Below the pieces are notes generated by a model. It searched no databases, had not been told where the DNA came from, and saw nothing but the letters and a program-made list of their open reading frames with translations. A DNA stretch of 64,000 nt, taken from positions 97,371 through 161,370 of the forward strand of contig CAJUTU010000004.1 of NCBI GenBank assembly GCA_910589385.1, in the 5' to 3' direction. Source of the stretch: an uncultured Lachnospiraceae bacterium (GTDB lineage: Bacteria > Bacillota > Clostridia > Lachnospirales > Lachnospiraceae). Shown here in pieces: positions 53,204 through 62,219 of the stretch. How positions within the stretch are numbered: position 1 is the first letter of the stretch; each line of letters begins with the position of its first letter. A program made the translations under genes and the position numbers.

Positions 53204-53261
53204 AAGGAATCTCTCCTTTTTTACACAGTATTGGTTTTTTTGCTATATTTTATACTTAAAA

Positions 53262-54947
53262 TCAGAAAATCCTCTGCCTGGGAAGCAGCCGGTATTTTTT
53301 GCAGATCCTGTATATCTTCTGTCCCTGTGGAAGTTCTTTTAAATCCTTATTGGAAAGCACACCAAGCTTCAAAACCGAGACTGCATATACGATGACAGCA
53401 ATCAAGATTGATACAATTGTTGCGATAAAACGCCCGCCGACCGTCAGATCCAGGAGTAAATGTACCATGTAAGTACAGATTCCCATAATAACAGCGGCTG
53501 TCAGCGGCTTAATAAATGTCCTGTCGAACTCCTGGTGATATCCACAAGTGCTTCGGATTGCCCTGGCATTTAAGATACACATACAAAATGAAAATACAAT
53601 ATTGCTTCCTACCAATGCATAGATGTTCCATTGGAATACTACAAGCATAATAAATAACGCGGCCAAATGTACCACTAAAGAGATTCCCGCATTTTTTGCA
53701 GGCGTCCCCATCTCGTCCAATCCCTGGAGAATGGAATTAGAAATGGTAGAATAGCTGTATAATACGACGGTAATAGCGCCTACTGCCAGCAAAACCGCCG
53801 GTGTTGTGCTCTCGTCATTAAATAAAAGCACCATCAGCGGAGAGGACAACACAATAAAACCTACAAAACAAGGGATTGCAATAATCATCGTAAACCGGAT
53901 GGTCTGGGCAATTTTCTCATGAACCAGCTTTCTGTCCCTTTTTGCTACCGCTGCTGTCAGGCTGGGAATCACAGATGCTGCCAGTCCATTTGCCATAGCA
54001 AGCGGGACGTTGATCAGAGTATTATATTTTCCGGTATAGATCCCCTGCATCGCCATATACTCTTTTTCCGTAAATTCCTGTGCAGACATAATACTGTTGA
54101 AGATTGTCAGATCCATAATCTGATTGATATTGTAAATGGCTGTGCTGAAAATAACAGGCGCTATCGTCAAAAGCAGGATTTTCAGTATCCTTCCGTAACT
54201 CTCCCGCTTTCGGATATGGTCCATCCGGATCTGCCTGTATATGACAGGACGGTATATCAAAAATGAAAACCCAAGGAATAGCAGAGCAAACAAAGCCCCG
54301 GCTACGGTTCCGACCGTGCCTCCCGCCGCACCATATGCCGGGCCAAGCAATTCTTCCCCAGATGCCTGTCCTGCCTCCATCCCGATATTGAACAGGATGC
54401 TTGCTCCTACAATACTGACAACTGCATTGACAATCTGCTCTATAATCTGGGATACCGCTGTTGGGAGCATAGTCCCCAGACCTTGAAAATAGCCTCTTAG
54501 GACTCCCAAAATGGCTACAATAAACAATCCGGTTGCCAAAACCCGCAATGCATAGGCGCTTAAAGGAGATTTCATCATATTTGCAGAAATCATGTCTGCG
54601 CCAAAGAAAATCAAAAGCGCAGCCATAGTGCCAACAACCGCCGAAAATATAAATGCACACAGGAATACTCTGAATGCGTTGCGCCTCTGCCTCATTGCCA
54701 CCCTTGCAGCCACCAGTTTGGAAACTGCCGTTGGAATACTTAAGGAGGACAGCATCAACGTCATAGCATAAACCTCATAAGCATAGCCGTAAAATCCATT
54801 TCCCTCATCTCCAAGGATATTTGTCAACGGCACACGGTAAACAACGCCAATGACTTTGGTCAGGACCATGGCGATTGCGAGAATCATGCCCTGCATCAGA
54901 AAATCATCTTTTTTTTCTTTTCGTCTTCTTCCCTGTATCTCAGACAT
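53262..54947 (-). CDS. SpoVB/MurJ-type polysaccharide (lipid) flippase
   Basis: About 561 residues, 12-14 membrane helices of the MOP superfamily. Family features are MILAIAMVLTKVIGVVYRVPL near the N-terminus and the GLGTMLPTAVSQIIEQIVNA segment. Members flip lipid-linked wall precursors or are needed in spore cortex synthesis (SpoVB). ATG 54947 has GGAGG 6 bp upstream. A perfect 11-bp palindrome lies 49 bp upstream of the start. Confidence 0.88.
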   Translation of the reverse strand: MSEIQGRRRKEKKDDFLMQGMILAIAMVLTKVIGVVYRVPLTNILGDEGNGFYGYAYEVYAMTLMLSSLSIPTAVSKLVAARVAMRQRRNAFRVFLCAFIFSAVVGTMAALLIFFGADMISANMMKSPLSAYALRVLATGLFIVAILGVLRGYFQGLGTMLPTAVSQIIEQIVNAVVSIVGASILFNIGMEAGQASGEELLGPAYGAAGGTVGTVAGALFALLFLGFSFLIYRPVIYRQIRMDHIRKRESYGRILKILLLTIAPVIFSTAIYNINQIMDLTIFNSIMSAQEFTEKEYMAMQGIYTGKYNTLINVPLAMANGLAASVIPSLTAAVAKRDRKLVHEKIAQTIRFTMIIAIPCFVGFIVLSSPLMVLLFNDESTTPAVLLAVGAITVVLYSYSTISNSILQGLDEMGTPAKNAGISLVVHLAALFIMLVVFQWNIYALVGSNIVFSFCMCILNARAIRSTCGYHQEFDRTFIKPLTAAVIMGICTYMVHLLLDLTVGGRFIATIVSILIAVIVYAVSVLKLGVLSNKDLKELPQGQKIYRICKKYRLLPRQRIF

Positions 54948-54995
54948 TGACATCCTCCGTAAACATATCTGTTTCTTACGCAACACAAACAGCCA

Positions 54996-55024
54996 GTACA
55001 CTCAAAACAGCAATTTGAGTGTAC
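54996..55024. promoter_or_regulatory. intergenic palindrome before the flippase gene
   Basis: GTACACTCAAA (54996-55006) and TTTGAGTGTAC (55014-55024) form a perfect 11-bp inverted repeat with a 7-nt loop. No T-run follows on either strand. It could be an operator or an mRNA hairpin in the leader. A second hairpin, GAGCAGA / TCTGCTC, lies near 55056-55072. Confidence 0.5.
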
Positions 55025-55073
55025 ATGTATACATCGTACACGGCAAATACTGCCAGAGCAGAAAATCTGCTCC

Positions 55074-55571
55074 TTACCGCAAAATTCCTACACGCTCCAG
55101 AATCTCACGCTGCTTTTGCTCCATGATCAGCCGTTCATCCTCTTCTATATGGTCATACCCGAATAAGTGTAACATACTATGGGCAATCAGAAAAGCAAAT
55201 TCTCTTTTTGGGGAATGTCCATAATCCTCTGCCTGCTTCAAAACTTTGTCTTTCGAAATCACGATATCTCCCAGCATCAGTTCTCCCGATTCTGGGTCGA
55301 ACACCGTCTCCACACATTCTTCCACTCTTGAAAAATCCCCTGGTGTCTCATATTCCAGCAGTGGAAATGACAGTACATCTGTAGGGGCATTAATCTGACG
55401 GAAAGACTGATTCATGGTTTGGATCTTTGCGTCCGTAGTCAGGAGAAGGCTCACTTCCACCTCATAGGGACATCCTTCATATTCTAAAGCTTCTTCAATG
55501 ACCAGATCAGCAGTCTCTTCTGTATCAAACGGCAGACTGATACCGCCTTCCTCTTCTATATATAAACTCAC
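55074..55571 (-). CDS. ybeY: endoribonuclease YbeY
   Basis: 165 residues. Zinc motif HSMLHLFGYDH (H-x3-H-x5-H) and SFRQINAPTDVLSFPLLEY are diagnostic. YbeY takes part in 16S rRNA 3' maturation and 70S quality control. It overlaps phoH by 4 bp, as in most bacteria. Confidence 0.97.
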   Translation of the reverse strand: MSLYIEEEGGISLPFDTEETADLVIEEALEYEGCPYEVEVSLLLTTDAKIQTMNQSFRQINAPTDVLSFPLLEYETPGDFSRVEECVETVFDPESGELMLGDIVISKDKVLKQAEDYGHSPKREFAFLIAHSMLHLFGYDHIEEDERLIMEQKQREILERVGILR

Positions 55572-56548
55572 CGGCTTCTCCTTTTCTTAACACCTTTTTT
55601 TTCATATTCTTCATAAGCCTTGACGATTCTCTGCACCAGCGGATGGCGCACCACATCTTTGCTGGTCAGAGAACAGATACTGATATCTTCAATATTCTTT
55701 ACGACATTCACTGCCACTTCCAGCCCGGATATACTTCCTGCGGGTAAGTCTTTTTGTGTAGAATCTCCGGTGATCACGACTTTGGAGCCAAACCCGATCC
55801 GGGTCAGGAACATCTTCATCTGTGCCGGGGTAGTATTCTGTGCCTCATCTAATATAATAAATGCATTATCTAAGGTCCTGCCCCGCATATAGGCCAAAGG
55901 AGCCACCTCAATAAGCCCTCTTTCTGAATTTTTCAAAAAACTCTCCGCTCCCATAATCTGATAAAGTGCGTCATATAAAGGACGGAGATAGGGATCAATC
56001 TTACTCTGCAGATCGCCTGGCAGAAAACCCAGCTTTTCCCCAGCCTCGATCGCCGGGCGGGTAAGGATGATCCGCGCCACTTCGTTATTTTTAAAGGCAG
56101 TGACCGCCATAGCCATAGCAAGATAGGTCTTCCCAGTCCCGGCAGGCCCCAGGCCAAATGTGATCATGCCGTTTTTTATAGCATCCACATACTTCTTCTG
56201 CCCCAGAGTCTTGGGTTTGACAGGCTTCCCTTGAAGTGTATAACAGATCAGATCCTTGTCGATCTCTACAAGTTCCTCTTCCTGGTCTTCATACACTAAG
56301 GAAATTGCATAATCCACATTCTGTTCCGTGACCGTATTGCCGCGCTTAGACAGTTCCGTAAGCTGGTTCATTACTCGCTTTGCCTTATCTGCCGCAGTAT
56401 GTTCTCCCAAAATTTTTACCACACCGTCTCTTGCGATCAAAGTCACCTGGAAAGTACGTTCTATTTTTTTTGCAAAAATATCAAACTGGCCGAAAACATT
56501 ATTTTCATGTTCCGCCGGTATGTCAACCATCAGTTCCGATAGGCTCAT
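55568..56548 (-). CDS. phoH: PhoH-family ATPase
   Basis: 326 residues. N-terminal KH-like region, then P-loop GPAGTGKTYLAMAMA, ILTRPAIEAGEKLGFLPGDL and DEAQNTTPAQMKMFLTR (Walker B). PhoH proteins are RNA-associated ATPases acting near YbeY. ATG 56548 has AGAGGG about 9 bp upstream; it overlaps yqfD. Confidence 0.95.
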   Translation of the reverse strand: MSLSELMVDIPAEHENNVFGQFDIFAKKIERTFQVTLIARDGVVKILGEHTAADKAKRVMNQLTELSKRGNTVTEQNVDYAISLVYEDQEEELVEIDKDLICYTLQGKPVKPKTLGQKKYVDAIKNGMITFGLGPAGTGKTYLAMAMAVTAFKNNEVARIILTRPAIEAGEKLGFLPGDLQSKIDPYLRPLYDALYQIMGAESFLKNSERGLIEVAPLAYMRGRTLDNAFIILDEAQNTTPAQMKMFLTRIGFGSKVVITGDSTQKDLPAGSISGLEVAVNVVKNIEDISICSLTSKDVVRHPLVQRIVKAYEEYEKKGVKKRRSR

Positions 56549-57806
56549 CCTGTTCTTCCCTCTCAATCACTACAATTTCTGTATCTGCCGTTTCTGTAAT
56601 CTGCTGATTCAGGTACAATGTACCTTGAGCAATGGCAGAATTTTCATACACATGTATTTTAACACTATTTTCACAAATTTGAATACCCTTTTCGTTCATT
56701 TCTTTAGAAAAATGTGTAAAATTTTGTGTCAGCATCTCCTGGATCCTTTGTTCTGAATATTTTTTTTCTTCCGTACTGTAGGATTTGACGGAAATCCTGC
56801 CATAAACGATAGGAAGATAAAAATTTTCCCCCAGCTTAAGCTGATGCTCCCAAGAACGTGTTTCCCATTGCTTGAAACCATGCTGTAAAGTCCCAAGAGA
56901 TATTTGATAATCCTTTAGCCTGAAATACCAAAGCAGACGCTGCTCGTTCTGAATATATTTTTTCTCCTGATAGGTTATCGGCACTTCATCATGGTACTCC
57001 ATCTGTGTATCCGCATAGATATCTGCATCTGATTCTTGATATTGATAGCCGATCACTTCTGCGGCATCGTTGAGTACTTCTACCCGGCCGGACACCAGGA
57101 TGTCTCCTTTTTTTACAGTATCCCCCACATGAACCATCGGGGTTCCGCTTCGAGTGATAATACTGGTAATGACTCCATCCTCTGATGCAACCAGATCCGT
57201 AGGATGTATTGCAGCAGACTCTTCTGGAGCTTCCTGATTTGTATCTTCCTTTGGCTCTTCTTGAAATGTATCCTCGTTTTCCTTGATCTGTATACGAAGG
57301 CGGCTTCCGTCTATGGATGCAGAAACCCAGACAATATCATCATACTGCGCACGGATATCCTTTACAATTTGAGCACAGTCTACCTTGTCTTTCGACATTG
57401 CCGGCGAAACTTCCTTTGTATCCAGAAATTCCAGCAGTGTCTGGTCGGTCCATTTTTCATTCCCTTCAAAATGGATATCCCAGATATAGCAGGAATAGAA
57501 ATACAACAGCCCCATACAAAGCAGAACACCTGCCAAAAATGCCTTCCTCTTTCTGTGCTGGTGTATAAAAAAAGGAAGGCCATACCGTCTCAACAAACGG
57601 ACCTTTGTGTGGGTTTTTCGGATGATCGGCTTCAATTTTCGAAACCCATCCAATGTCAGATACATTTCATAGGCATTGCCTACCGGCATCAGCCCCCAGA
57701 TCAATATTCCATGATACCGGCATAGATTCAAAAAACGTTCCGGTGAATAGCCCTGCACCCGGATTTTTACATATCCGCGCATATAACGAATGATTGCTTG
57801 TATCAA
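56523..57806 (-). CDS. yqfD: sporulation protein YqfD
   Basis: 427 residues: N-terminal soluble domain (about 1-85), one membrane helix (FLAGVLLCMGLLYFYSCY), and a large extracytoplasmic domain with AEDG-like repeat EDGVITSIITRSGTP. In Bacillus YqfD is made in the mother cell under sigma-E and is needed for spore formation. An acidic insertion at about 185-210 (EEPKEDTNQEAPEES) is unusual. It follows yqfC by 69 bp. Confidence 0.92.
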   Translation of the reverse strand: MIQAIIRYMRGYVKIRVQGYSPERFLNLCRYHGILIWGLMPVGNAYEMYLTLDGFRKLKPIIRKTHTKVRLLRRYGLPFFIHQHRKRKAFLAGVLLCMGLLYFYSCYIWDIHFEGNEKWTDQTLLEFLDTKEVSPAMSKDKVDCAQIVKDIRAQYDDIVWVSASIDGSRLRIQIKENEDTFQEEPKEDTNQEAPEESAAIHPTDLVASEDGVITSIITRSGTPMVHVGDTVKKGDILVSGRVEVLNDAAEVIGYQYQESDADIYADTQMEYHDEVPITYQEKKYIQNEQRLLWYFRLKDYQISLGTLQHGFKQWETRSWEHQLKLGENFYLPIVYGRISVKSYSTEEKKYSEQRIQEMLTQNFTHFSKEMNEKGIQICENSVKIHVYENSAIAQGTLYLNQQITETADTEIVVIEREEQDEPIGTDG

Positions 57807-57875
57807 AATAATTCCCCCGCCTGCATTTTAATCACGTATCTCTTTGTATTGCTGCATCGCCTGTTACAAAATTTT

Positions 57876-58160
57876 TCATTTACAGTATTCCAAAGAGCAG
57901 ATATGGCCTGTAATTTTCATCTCATCATTAGTATAATATTCGATTTGAAGGTTTCTCCCATGTAAACGGAGCTGCTTCCCCTTCGTCTGCACCCGGATCA
58001 AACATTCTGTGTATTCAACAATCCCACGGTAGTTCTCAATACAAACCTCGGAATCTCCAAGAATGGTAACGACAGACGCCCCCAGAACAACATCCTTCGG
58101 CATATTGGCAGCAGATGCCAGGCGGCTTTTCAGCCCGCCATTTTCCTGTTCATAATTCAT
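57876..58160 (-). CDS. yqfC: sporulation protein YqfC (YabP family)
   Basis: 94 residues. MPKDVVLGASVVTILGDSEVCIENYRG is the YabP/YqfC signature; the C-terminus HGRNLQIEYYTNDEMKITG is also typical. YqfC and YqfD form a conserved sporulation pair. The ribosome-binding site is weak: AAGGAG lies about 19 bp before the ATG. Confidence 0.9.
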   Translation of the reverse strand: MNYEQENGGLKSRLASAANMPKDVVLGASVVTILGDSEVCIENYRGIVEYTECLIRVQTKGKQLRLHGRNLQIEYYTNDEMKITGHICSLEYCK

Positions 58161-58192
58161 AAAAGAATCGCCGCAAAGACTCCTTTTGTAAA

Positions 58193-58222
58193 AGTATATG
58201 TATTGCTTTGATTTACTATGTT
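58193..58222 (-). promoter_or_regulatory. sigma-E-like sporulation promoter of yqfCD
   Basis: Minus strand AACATAGT (58215-58222), 14 bp, CATATACT (58193-58200). The -10 matches the CATAnnnT pattern of sigma-E; the -35 keeps the ATA core. It is about 33 bp before the yqfC ATG, consistent with sigma-E control known in Bacillus. Confidence 0.5.
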
Positions 58223-58452
58223 ATCTATTCATCTGAAAATTCTTTCCCATATCATTACATGATTCTTCATGCAATAATCTGTTGCTTTTTTCTAAATTCT
58301 GTTGCAAAAAATTGCAGGATTTATTTTTCACGCTGTACACTTTCGATATCATGTGGAGCTTCGAAAAACATAATGAAACCGAGGGCTGTATACAGACTAA
58401 CACGTTATACTCGTCTGCCCTAAAATTTTAAGAAAGGTACAGGTGGTCCATA

Positions 58453-59814
58453 ATGGAAGAATTTAATATTTTGGAAGCCGGAGCGCCGGAAAGAGCGCTT
58501 CCGTTCTATACGATTGTTAAAATTTTTTGTGTCTTATTATTAATGGTGCTGCTCTTGGATCCGGGGGCGGCACGTTCTGCTGAAAATTTCTTTGATCTGC
58601 TCCTTGTTCCGATCGCTGAAACAGGAAACGCTGTCTATGGAAAATATGACAGAAATATGCTTGAAATGCAGGGAACTACTAAAAGTATATTAAAAGAATT
58701 GGATTTAAAACATCCGGCCATCCCATACCCTGACGAGCCCTGCCTTCTTACAGAAGTTGCTACAACGGGCCAGAGCCTTATGCTGGAAAACAGTTTCAAT
58801 CAAAATGACGGCTATACAGAAGATGCCGGGAGTTTTCCAGTCCTTGCAATGGTGGATGGAAGCAGCGTAAAGGATACTGTATCTGATTCAATACTACAGG
58901 ATCCAATCGTATCAGAGCATCCAGCGGAGCTAAATACACAAATAAGTCCAGAACAGACATTGGACTCAGAGGATCAGCCGGTTTCCAGGCTCCCCTCTGA
59001 CATACAGGATGCTTCAGAGGCTGCGGCATCAAATATCGAACAGGATTCTACACAAGTTTCTATAGCTGATCCTACAATACAGGAACCGCTCGTACAAGAA
59101 CCTCTGCCTGATGGGCCTCAGACATCAAGTGGGAATATCGCAGACTCTGTCGTATCCGAAGAGCCTCCGAATCCTTTTACACCAGAACTGACGGAACCTG
59201 ATCCAACGATTTCGGATGTAACTGACCCGTCAGAGATAGAAACTGGAACAGATGATGATACTACAGAAGAAACAACTTCTTGTTTCCTGATAGATGAGGC
59301 AGGTATGCTCTTTGGTTTTCTGCCGGAGTATGCAGGGATGCAAGATGGCTATTTGATGCTTCCCGAAGAATGTACCGGGATCCGCAGCGGGGCATTTTCA
59401 GGCACAGGAGCCCAAATTGCAGAATTATATATCCCGGCCGGGGTAATGATGATTGAAGAAGGCGCTTTTATTGGCCTGGACTCTCTCACATATATTGATG
59501 TAGACAGCGCAAATCCTGTGTATACCAACATAAGCGGAGTCCTATTTGACAGCACAGCAACCGTACTGCTGTCCTTTCCGGCCGGAAGGATCGGCACTTA
59601 CTTACTTCCGGCGCAAGTGACGCAGATTGGAAACGGGGCATTTACAAATACATCCTTAAGCCATTTGGATTTCCGGAGATGTTCTTCTCTCTTTTTCGGC
59701 GAAAATATTTTTGGCCCTTCATCCGGAAATGGCATCGTCATTGCTGTACCTGCCGAAAGCCTTCCTGTATACGAAGAGCTGCTATGCACATATGCAGTCA
59801 CTCTTACAATATAA
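58453..59814 (+). CDS. membrane-anchored protein with LRR_5/BspA-like C-terminal repeats
   Basis: 453 residues: short cytoplasmic N-terminus, a membrane helix (about 25-40, IFCVLLLMVLLLD), an acidic low-complexity stalk rich in S, T, P, D and E (about 130-275), and a C-terminal region (about 285-453) with leucine-rich BspA-type units such as GIRSGAFSGTGAQIAELYIP and GVMMIEEGAFIGLDSL. The LRR should lie outside the cell. Such repeats usually bind proteins or glycans. No sorting signal is visible. GGTGG precedes the ATG. The gene is not co-directional with its neighbours; its role is unknown. Confidence 0.82.
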   Translation: MEEFNILEAGAPERALPFYTIVKIFCVLLLMVLLLDPGAARSAENFFDLLLVPIAETGNAVYGKYDRNMLEMQGTTKSILKELDLKHPAIPYPDEPCLLTEVATTGQSLMLENSFNQNDGYTEDAGSFPVLAMVDGSSVKDTVSDSILQDPIVSEHPAELNTQISPEQTLDSEDQPVSRLPSDIQDASEAAASNIEQDSTQVSIADPTIQEPLVQEPLPDGPQTSSGNIADSVVSEEPPNPFTPELTEPDPTISDVTDPSEIETGTDDDTTEETTSCFLIDEAGMLFGFLPEYAGMQDGYLMLPEECTGIRSGAFSGTGAQIAELYIPAGVMMIEEGAFIGLDSLTYIDVDSANPVYTNISGVLFDSTATVLLSFPAGRIGTYLLPAQVTQIGNGAFTNTSLSHLDFRRCSSLFFGENIFGPSSGNGIVIAVPAESLPVYEELLCTYAVTLTI

Positions 59815-59856
59815 AACCATCAGAACCAATTGGTAAAGGCCTGCGGCACAGTAAAA

Positions 59857-59894
59857 AAAGAGCCCGTCCTCTAAACAGTGAGGACCGGCTCTTT
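59857..59894. terminator. bidirectional terminator between the LRR gene and flotillin
   Basis: AAAGAGCCCGTCCTC (59857-59871) and GAGGACCGGCTCTTT (59880-59894) pair with one mismatch around an 8-nt loop, flanked by an A-run on the left and T-rich DNA on the right. Confidence 0.9.
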
Positions 59895-59901
59895 CGCTAT
59901 A

Positions 59902-61494
59902 TCATGACTTTCCGCTGGAATCAGGGTTCTCGGAAATCTTTGCCCCCAGAAAGCCTGACAGCACAGACTGTACATCGACACCTGTAGATTCTTTCAGCCC
60001 GTCAGATACCTGTGTAAACGTACCCACGATGTCTTTCACAAGCTTTGAAGTATTGCCGTCTCCATACATGGTAATCTTATCCACCTTAGCAAGCGGCTCT
60101 GCAATATTTCTGGCAATCTCCGGCATGGCCTTGAAATACATCTCCAAAATGGCAGCTTCGCCCATCTGCTTCATGGCTTCTGCTTTTTTCTCAATACCTT
60201 CCGCCTCTGCGAGAGCCTTTGCCTTGATCGCCTCCGCTTCTGCAAGACCTTTGCTGCGGATACCATCGGCCTCCTGCTCCATTGCATACTTCTGGGCCTC
60301 AGCAGTTGCTTTTAATGCTTCCGCCTCTTTCTCCTTTTCAAATTTTTCCGCTTCTGCATTCTTCTGGCGTTCAAATAGCTGGGCTTCGGAATTTCTCTGC
60401 ACTTCATATAACTTCGCATCGGATTCCTGCTGCTTTGCATACCGTTCCGCATCAGCCTGCTTTTTCACGTTCGCTTCCAGATTACGCTCTGTCAGTTCTA
60501 CTTCCTTTTCCTGTAGGGCGATTGCCTTTTCCTGACGTGCCAGATTGGCATCGGCAGTCGCAATCTCAACCGTCTTACGCTCCGTCTCCTTCTGGATCTG
60601 ATAAGCAGAATCCGCAATCGCTTTCTTTGTATCCGCATCTTTCTGCAGCTCTGCTTTCTTGATCTCCAGAGCATTTTCCTTCTGTGCGATCAAGGTTGCT
60701 GCGCTGATCTCCGCTTCTTTTGCCTGCTGGTCTGCTTCTGCCTGTACGACTGCTTTTTCCTTCTGCGCCCTTGCACGGGCATTCGCAATCTCTAATTCAG
60801 AGCTGACCTGTGCGTCATTGGCTTCCTTCCTTGCCTTTGCCTGTGCTTTCGCAATTTCCTTCTCGCTTTCCGCTCTGGAAATCGCTGCATTTTTCTGGAT
60901 CTTTACGATATTGTCTACACCGAGGTTTTCAATGACTCCGTTCCCGTCCACAAAGTTCTGGACATTAAAGCTGACGATATCCAAGCCCATTGCCGCAAGG
61001 TCCGGCTCCGCATTTTCTTTCACCAGTGTGGCAAATTTCTGACGGTCAGATACCATCTCTTCCAGATTCATCTTCCCCACGATCTCACGCATATTTCCTT
61101 CCAGCACTTCTCTGGATACCTGCGCAATATAATCCGTAGGCCTGTTCAAAAAGTTCTGTGCCGCCAGAGAAAGGCGTTCCGGCTGGTCGCTGATCTTCAC
61201 ATTGACCGCCGCATCCACACGGATATTAATATAATCCGCCGTAGGCACTGCGCTGGATGTCTTCACATCAATGGGAATCAACTGCAGGTTCAACTCGTCT
61301 TTCTTTTCCAAAAACGGAATCTTAATGCCTGCTTTCCCGATCAGGACTTTTGGCTGCTTTCTCAAACCTGAGATTATGTAGGCCGTGTCCGGGGATGCCT
61401 TGACATATCCGGAAAGTAGTATGATCAGTACGATCAGCACCACCAGAACGATTGGAATAATTGTCAATGCACTTTCTAAAAATTCGCTAAACAT
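59902..61494 (-). CDS. flotillin-family SPFH-domain protein
   Basis: About 530 residues: N-terminal hydrophobic helix (TIIPIVLVVLIVLIILLSG), SPFH domain (about 35-200), then a long coiled coil rich in A, E, K and Q (about 205-440) typical of FloT/YuaG. Flotillins organise membrane microdomains and oligomerise. ATG 61494 is favoured over 61503 because AGGAAC and GGAG are properly spaced. The usual NfeD partner gene is absent from the neighbourhood. Confidence 0.95.
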   Translation of the reverse strand: MFSEFLESALTIIPIVLVVLIVLIILLSGYVKASPDTAYIISGLRKQPKVLIGKAGIKIPFLEKKDELNLQLIPIDVKTSSAVPTADYINIRVDAAVNVKISDQPERLSLAAQNFLNRPTDYIAQVSREVLEGNMREIVGKMNLEEMVSDRQKFATLVKENAEPDLAAMGLDIVSFNVQNFVDGNGVIENLGVDNIVKIQKNAAISRAESEKEIAKAQAKARKEANDAQVSSELEIANARARAQKEKAVVQAEADQQAKEAEISAATLIAQKENALEIKKAELQKDADTKKAIADSAYQIQKETERKTVEIATADANLARQEKAIALQEKEVELTERNLEANVKKQADAERYAKQQESDAKLYEVQRNSEAQLFERQKNAEAEKFEKEKEAEALKATAEAQKYAMEQEADGIRSKGLAEAEAIKAKALAEAEGIEKKAEAMKQMGEAAILEMYFKAMPEIARNIAEPLAKVDKITMYGDGNTSKLVKDIVGTFTQVSDGLKESTGVDVQSVLSGFLGAKISENPDSSGKS

Positions 61495-61537
61495 GTTCCT
61501 CATCTCCTTTGTTGAATCATTCCAAGTTATAACTCAT

Positions 61538-61566
61538 ATTTTACCACTTTCCCGGCTCTGGCGCAA
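61538..61566 (-). promoter_or_regulatory. flotillin promoter
   Basis: Minus strand TTGCGC (61561-61566), 17 bp, TAAAAT (61538-61543), about 45 bp before the start codon. Confidence 0.55.
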
Positions 61567-61606
61567 TGTTTTCTAACAAATTGTCAAAGAATGAATTAAA
61601 TAATAT

Positions 61607-62218
61607 TCAAAAACCGATATATTCTCTTATCTTCTGATAATCTCCGCTGAATACTTCTCCCTGCATTCCAGCATCTCTGGCTCCTTGTACATTGTATTCC
61701 ATGTCATCAATGAAAAAACATTCCTTTGGCTGCAGACTGTATTTATCTAGGAGATACTGATAAATACGGATATCCGGTTTGACCATGTGGATATCGCAGG
61801 ACACCACCACCCCATCAAAATAATCTATCGGCGCAAACCTCGGAAAATATTCATAAAACGAATTGCTTGCATTGGACAAAATATATAGCTGAAAGCCCTT
61901 CTCTCTGGCCTGTCCGCAAAATTCCTTTGCCCCGGGAATTGGCTGCATACACATATGCCACTGCTCTGCACATTGTTTCAATTCCTTATGAAGCCGCTCT
62001 GGAACCCTCTTACTCACACCCCAAAAACGCTCTTCATCCGTAATATGGCCTAAATCTCCTTCTCTCCATTCCAGTCCTTCAAAAAGCTCCCGTCTTATGA
62101 GAGCTTTATCTTCTTCATTCTCCAAAAAATAATTCAGGCATATCTCCGGATTATAATCCAATAATACATTTCCCATATCAAGTATGATATTTTTGATCAT
62201 GGCTCTTTCTATATTCAT
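61607..62218 (-). CDS. HAD-superfamily phosphatase (HAD-IA)
   Basis: 203 residues. Motif I is ILDMGNVLLDYN, motif II LSNASN, motif III K in MVKPD and motif IV FIDDMEYN. These enzymes remove phosphate from small metabolites; the substrate is unknown. The start 62218 has GGGGAA upstream; ATG at residue 7 (62200) is a plausible alternative. It is 1 bp from the DegV gene and probably co-transcribed. Confidence 0.88.
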   Translation of the reverse strand: MNIERAMIKNIILDMGNVLLDYNPEICLNYFLENEEDKALIRRELFEGLEWREGDLGHITDEERFWGVSKRVPERLHKELKQCAEQWHMCMQPIPGAKEFCGQAREKGFQLYILSNASNSFYEYFPRFAPIDYFDGVVVSCDIHMVKPDIRIYQYLLDKYSLQPKECFFIDDMEYNVQGARDAGMQGEVFSGDYQKIREYIGF

Positions 62219-62219
62219 A

